DNA of 64,000 nucleotides from Cymbidium sinense (Eukaryota > Streptophyta > Magnoliopsida > Asparagales > Orchidaceae). A program made the position numbers and the translations under genes. Below are positions 59,047 through 64,000 of the stretch, piece by piece. Below the pieces are notes generated by a model, which did no database searches, was not told the DNA's origin, and saw nothing but the letters and a program-made list of their open reading frames with translations. The DNA is taken from assembly GCA_021442155.1 (NCBI GenBank), contig JAKCPB010001398.1, forward strand, positions 1 through 64,000, given 5' to 3'. Numbering within the stretch: the stretch's first letter is position 1; each line of letters opens with the position of its first letter.

Positions 59047-60970
59047 TTTATGGTTTTTTGCCACCATCCTTCAAGATCTTTGATGGGAGTGAGAACCCAC
59101 GATAACACATTGAACACTTTAGAACCGGCTGTTGCAACATCGGTGGCTGCAACACACTCCTCTTCTGCTTTTTCATTAGCAATCTGTCAAGTGTTGATTG
59201 TTCATAACGTCCGTGGTTCGATGAAGACTTTTTTTGAGTTGGAGCAACTCTTCATCAAGAGGTTTGCTGGAGCTCAGTAGAGGATGATTGTAAGCAACCT
59301 CATTGTAGAGAAACAGAAACTCAATGACTCCCTTTTTAATTACATTCTCAGGTGGCACAACTTCTACATGAAATGCGAACCACTGTCCAACGATTGCATT
59401 GAGATTCTTCTCAAAAATCTCCATGGTCTGGTCGCCTTCATGCTTAAGGGCTTTACCATCAAAACATTCGAGAAATTAATCAACAAGGTAGCTAGCCTAC
59501 AAGAGGAAGTCAAATAGTTGCCCAATCCCTACCAATCATCTAGGCCTAAGCTGCAGAAGGTGTTTGAGAAGAAGCTAGGAGTGTCAATGGACGTGGAGGC
59601 GCCCAACCAAAGTTCAAGATGAGAGACTATGAGCTCAATCTTTTGCCACCTCCTCTTCCACCACCTCAGCCATCATACAGCCACCACTGCCACAATGACC
59701 ATTTCCACCACCTCAGCCTACCCAGTATTCATATCCATCGCCAGTAGCTACTTTCTACATGCCTTGCCAATAGATTGAATAAACCATATTCATTCAAGTA
59801 GTTAGAAAATCTTTAAAAATCTCTTAAAGAAACTTTTTCATGAGCTTAAGAGGCCAAAGGAAGTGGGCAAGAGCGATGATCCTAGTTATTGCCCATACCA
59901 CCGCATATTAGGCCATGTCCTAGAGGATTGTATCACTTTTAAGGACTAACTTGAGCATAGCTACAAGTTGGGAGCCATAGTTATCCCTTAGGAATACTTA
60001 TTAGAACAACCATCCAGTTTAGTACTCCTTAGGAATACTTGTGATCCTCTTAATACCATGAAGTTAGATATCTCCTATCACAACCTCTAAGAAGATCATT
60101 TCTAATATCAAGATGCTTTTCTTGCAGTGCATGAAGTAGCTCAAACCACCAACACCAAGGAAGGTTTGCTAGCAAAGGACAACCTGACAGGTACCACCAT
60201 ACTTGCCCAGATAGTCCAAGAGCATAACCACCATCCGAGTTCAAGTACCACCGTTGTAGCTACCATTCTTCTATCATTGGGAGCATTGTTATGATAAGGG
60301 CACTAAATCCCTTACTGCTTTACTTGATTTATCATAAACCTCCACCCAAAAAAGAAATTAATGAAGAAAGTTGGTTCTACTTATCTTATTTGTCGCTTTT
60401 GATTTTATTCCAATTGAAAGCTCTTAATCTAAATAAAAATAATAGCTCTTGTAGTTATCCTTTCCTTTCTAATTAGAGTTAGACAATCTTCAAATCTGTA
60501 ACCTCTTGAGATAGGCTTGGAGTCAACTAACTCAGGATCCCATAATAGAAGCTATAAGTATGCAATGAGAAGGTAGAACTTTCCATAAGCTCATCATTCC
60601 AAGAAGTCACTAAAGTCAACACTAGGGCAAAGTTCTACCTCCTAGGTAGCACCTCGTGATAAGGGTAAGTAAGTCATTAGTTCTAGTGCCTAGTCCCTCC
60701 ATAGGATGCTCCACCCATGGATATGCTTGTAGGACTAAGCTAGTTGATTACAATGTCAGCTCAACTTAGAAAGTTTCCAACTGTTAAGCATATACAGCCT
60801 CTTATCCAAAGAGATGAGGGAATCTCTTATCAAGGCCTTACTTGACCTGAGATATGCTTAGCTGGCAGAACTAAAGAGGAGGCATGCCACTTGAAGGATA
60901 TCTTAGAGTTACATTCAGGATGAATACTTACTTTAGGGATGATCAAGCTTCTTTACATTGCATGGATGTT
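59047..60970 (+). pseudogene. gag: Ty3/gypsy gag and protease-linker fragment, copy B
   Basis: Partner of 27711-29664. The open pieces 59050-59280 and 59284-59517 form the gag N-terminal region and core; a TAG (59278-59280) separates them. Motifs seen are SFKIFDG-type sequence at the start in another frame, FFELEQLFIKRFAGAQ, NYILRWHNFYMKC and LINKVASLQEEV, which match the Retrotrans_gag fold of plant Ty3/gypsy elements. A proline-rich spacer follows, then the knuckle YCPYHRILGHVLEDC at about 59890-59935, and YHKPPPKK near 60330. The end is damaged. No LTR or pol domain is present. Minus-strand frames at 59176-59424 and 60050-60244 are shadows. Confidence 0.85.
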
Positions 60971-63778
60971 AGTTTTTATTTTAATTTATTTTTTTTAGTT
61001 TACCTTTCAATTTAGGTTTTTATTTTTTAATTTAATTTAATTTTATTTTATTTTTAGGCTTGGGTTTTATTTTTTTATTTTTAGGTTTAGTTTAGGTTTT
61101 TATTTTATTTTTTAGGATTTGGTTTAGGTTTTATTTTGGGTTTATTTTAAAGTTTTATTTTTTAGTATAGGTTTTTAGGATTAGTTTATTTTAGGTTTAG
61201 GTTTAAGTTTTATTTATTTTATTTTAGTTTATTTTAGTTTAGGTTTAGGTTTATCTTATTTCTATTTTAGGTTTAGCATTTTTTTTATTTAGTTTAGGTT
61301 TTATTTTTTTATTTATTTTAGGTTTTATTTTTGCTTTATTTTTTTAATTTTTTAGGTTTTCATTTAGTTTTTTATTTTATTTTATTTATTTATTATATTT
61401 TTATTTAGGTTTAGTTTTTATCTTATTTAGGTTTTATTTTTATTTAGTTTAGTATTTTATCTTTCTTTTATTTATATTTTATTTTTTAGCTCAGTATTAG
61501 TTAGGTTAGGTTAAATAGGATCTTTACAGTTTATGGTTTAGGTTTTTAGGGTTTAGATGGAGTTTATATAGTTAGGAGGGTCAGGGTTTAGTGGTCACCT
61601 AGTTTATGGCCTTAGGTTATGCCTGGGGTTTAGGAAGTTAGAGTTTTTAGTTAGATCAGTTTGGAGATTAGGGTTTATGGTCAGTTAGTGTCAGGTAGGG
61701 TAGTAGTTATGGCCCAGGGTTTAGTATAGGCCTAGGGTTGGGGTAGGTTTGGGTTTAGTAGAGGAGGGTTGAGTTTGTGGGTTTAGAGTGCAGGGTTTTA
61801 TGTGTTTAGGTTAGGTTTTTTTTTAAATTTCGTAGTTTAATTTATTTAGTTTATTTATATTTTTATTTATGTTTATTTTTATTTTTATTTCATTTAGTTT
61901 ATTTATTTTAGGTTTATTTATTTTAGTTTAGGTTCTATTTTAGTTTATTTTTTTAGGTTTTTAGGTTTATTTTTAAGTTTAGTTTTATTTTTACTATTTT
62001 TAGGTTTAGGTTTTATTTTAATTTTAGGTTTAGTTTAGGTTTTATTTTATTTTTTAGATTTAGGTTTTAGGTTTTATTTTCAATTTTTAGGTTTTATTTT
62101 TATTTTAGGTTTAAGTTTATTTTGTTAATTTTATTTTATTTAGTTTAGGTTTAATTAGGTTTATTTTATTTGGTTTAGATAGGTTTTATTTATTTTAGTT
62201 TAGTTTATTTACTTTATATTTTAGGTTTATTTTATTTTATTTTGGTTTATTTAAGTTTAAGTTTTATTTATTTTTTTAGTTTAGGTTTATTTAATTTTTA
62301 TTTTATTTATTTTAGTAGGTTTTCTTTTTAGTTTAGGGTTTAGGTTTTATTTATTTATTTATTTTATGTTTTTTTTAGGTTTATTTTTTTTATTTTACTT
62401 TTATTTAGTTTTATTTTAGGTTTATTATATTTTAATTTTACATTTAGTTTTTTATTTTATTTATATTTTATTCTATTTATTTTATTTTAGTTTAGTTTTA
62501 ATTTATTTAATTTATTCTAGTTTTATTTAATTTAATTTAATTTATTTTTATTTAGGTTTTAGTTTAGGTTTTATTTTATTTTATTTTAATTTATTTTGGT
62601 AGTTTTAATTTATTTTATTTTTTTGGTTTTAGTTTAGGTTTAGGTTTATTTTTAGGGTTTAGGGTTTAGGTTTTTTTTGTGGTTTGTTAGGTTTTTTTAG
62701 GTTTAGGTTTTTTTATTTTTTTAGTTTAGGGTTAATTTGGGTTTAGGGTTTATGGTTTTTTATTTATTTATTTTTGTTTTCTTTATTTTTATAAATTATG
62801 TAAATTAGAGTTTATGTTTATTTAGTTTATTTGTCTTTATATTTTATTTTAATTTATCTATTTTATTTTATTTAGTTTAGTTTATTTATTTGGTTTATTT
62901 ATTTTAGTTTGTTTTATTTTAGTTTATATTTTACATTTAGGTTTAAGTTTAGGTTTATTTTTAGTTTAGTTTTATTTTTATTTTATTTTTAGGTTTAAGT
63001 TTTATTTTTATTTTAGGTTTAGTTTAGGTTTTATTTTATTTTTAGGTTTAAGTTTAGGTTTTATTTAAGTCCATTTTATTTATTTTTATTAGGTTTAGGT
63101 TTATTTTATTTTTAGTTTAGATTAGGTTTGGTTTAGGTTTATGTTTAAGTTTTATTTATTTTATTTTGTTTGTTTTAGTTTAGGTTTTGTTTATTTTATT
63201 TTGTTTATTTTATTTTTATTTTTTTAATTTTTTTTTTTTTAGTTTAGGGTTTAGGTTTTATTTTTATTTATTTTAGGTTTAGGATATTTAGGTATTTTAT
63301 TTAGTTTATATTTATTTTTTTATTTATTTTATTTATGTAGTTTATTTTTGGTTTATTTAAGTTTAGATTTTAGTTTAGTATATTTTATTATTATTTTTTA
63401 GTTTAATATTTTACTATTTATTTTTTTAGGAGGTTTAGTAGGTTTATTATTTAGGTTTAGGTATTTATTATTTTTATGACATAGTTTATATTATTTGATA
63501 GGATAGGGTAGGAAGAGTTTATGTTGAGGGTAGTAGGCTCATAAGTTTTTTATCTCTAGAGGTTTTATCCATTTAGTCAGTGGTGGTTATGCTTTAGAAT
63601 ACTTTTATGGTTTCATACCTGGTTTTGGTTTTAGTTTAGTTTAAGATTTAGGTTTTGTGGTTATTTGGGTTTGTGGTTCATTCATTGGTTAGGGTTTAGG
63701 TTTAGGCTTATTTATTTGGGTTTATTTAGGTTTAGATTTGTTAGAGTTTTGGGTTTTGGGTTTTAGGTTTGGCTTTAG
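60971..63778 (+). repeat. Telomere-derived satellite, block B4
   Basis: Counterpart of block A4 but extending about 300 bases further to the LTR. Decayed anchors lie near 61823 and 62792. The G-rich blocks at 61490-61815 and 62650-62770 are irregular. A stretch at 63475-63610 is not obviously satellite and I do not recognise it. Confidence 0.88.
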
Positions 63779-64000
63779 TGTTGGCTTAATGAGCCTCATG
63801 TTCAATCCGATCAATTTTGATGATAACAACAATGCTTGATGTTCTAATGAATGTTTTATGTGTTAGATATCAATTGCTAATTACATATCCAATACATCAT
63901 AATATGTTTGAGGAAATTGCAAGAGTAGAAATGAAAGATAGATCAAATTGGATAATGTGAAGCTCAAAATATAATATTTTAGGTTATATGCATTTATTCA
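63779..64000 (+). mobile_element. Start of a third copia LTR (next super-unit)
   Basis: TGTTGGCTTAATGAGCC follows satellite ending GGCTTTAG, and the sequence continues through the LTR-internal word ATAATGTGAAGCTC at 63952. This is the intact left end missing from the copy B 5' LTR. It shows that the satellite-to-LTR junction recurs. Confidence 0.92.

Larger units (their letters stand above)
32700..63778. repeat. Composite tandem super-unit, copy B
   Basis: Second copy of the unit, about 31.1 kb measured from the LTR-internal point 32817 to its counterpart at 63952. The copia part is the same length as in copy A, but the satellite part is about 1.7 kb shorter. Its telomere-like blocks are visibly altered toward G and C (TCAGGG, CCCAGGG). 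It is followed at 63779 by a clean LTR start, so the unit repeats at least once more. Confidence 0.88.

Noticed and set aside
59176..59424. Minus-strand 82-codon frame
   Set aside because: Antisense shadow of the gypsy gag core.
60050..60244. Minus-strand 64-codon frame
   Set aside because: It lies inside the gypsy fragment spacer and is not conserved in copy A.
8854..63778. CRISPR-like regularly spaced repeats
   Set aside because: The repeats are degenerate telomeric words without constant repeats plus unique spacers, in a plant genome.

Overview
This is plant nuclear DNA and contains no intact gene. The evidence is Arabidopsis-type telomeric heptamers (TTTAGGG) and their derivatives, a Sirevirus-like Ty1/copia retrotransposon, a Ty3/gypsy gag fragment, a tRNA-derived SINE and the last exon of a plant glycine-rich RNA-binding protein gene. 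The species cannot be read from the sequence. Base composition is very AT-rich, and the + strand is almost free of cytosine over long stretches.

Layout. The window holds two consecutive copies of one composite unit of about 31-33 kb, plus the first 222 bases of a third. Copy A is 1-32699 (it starts about 175 bases inside its first LTR), copy B is 32700-63778, and the third starts at 63779. Each unit runs in the same order: a decayed copia element (5' LTR, gag, protease, integrase, RT, RNase H, polypurine tracts, 3' LTR) of about 9 kb; a degenerate telomere-like satellite; a minus-strand SINE; more satellite; a minus-strand piece of a glycine-rich RNA-binding protein gene; more satellite; a truncated gypsy gag/protease-linker fragment; a final stretch of satellite; and then the 5' LTR of the next unit.

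The satellite is itself hierarchical. TTTAGGG, TTTAGG, TTTAAGG and TTTATTTTA-type words build monomers of roughly 1.0-1.25 kb. Each monomer opens with a recognisable anchor (AATTAAGTAAACCGATAGG and variants), passes through a long T/A-rich body, and ends in a TTTAGGG-rich block. The result is three nested levels of repeat: a heptamer, a kilobase monomer and a 32 kb super-unit carrying captured transposons and a gene fragment.

History. Copies A and B share several pol stop codons at equivalent places and share a roughly 160-bp deletion in the 3' LTR but not the 5' LTR. The copia element had therefore inserted and died before the 32 kb unit was duplicated; these are not two insertions. Other lesions, mostly single-base indels, are private to one copy. 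Copy B is shorter only in its satellite part, and its telomere-like blocks are enriched in TCAGGG, CCCAGGG and GGCC-type words that copy A lacks. That resembles the known nanopore miscalling of telomeric repeats, so sequencing or assembly error must be considered before A/B differences are read as biology.

The copia and gypsy coding regions are listed as pseudogenes. Boundaries read by eye inside the satellite are accurate to about 10-30 bases. I saw no rRNA gene, canonical tRNA gene, CRISPR array or intact host gene.
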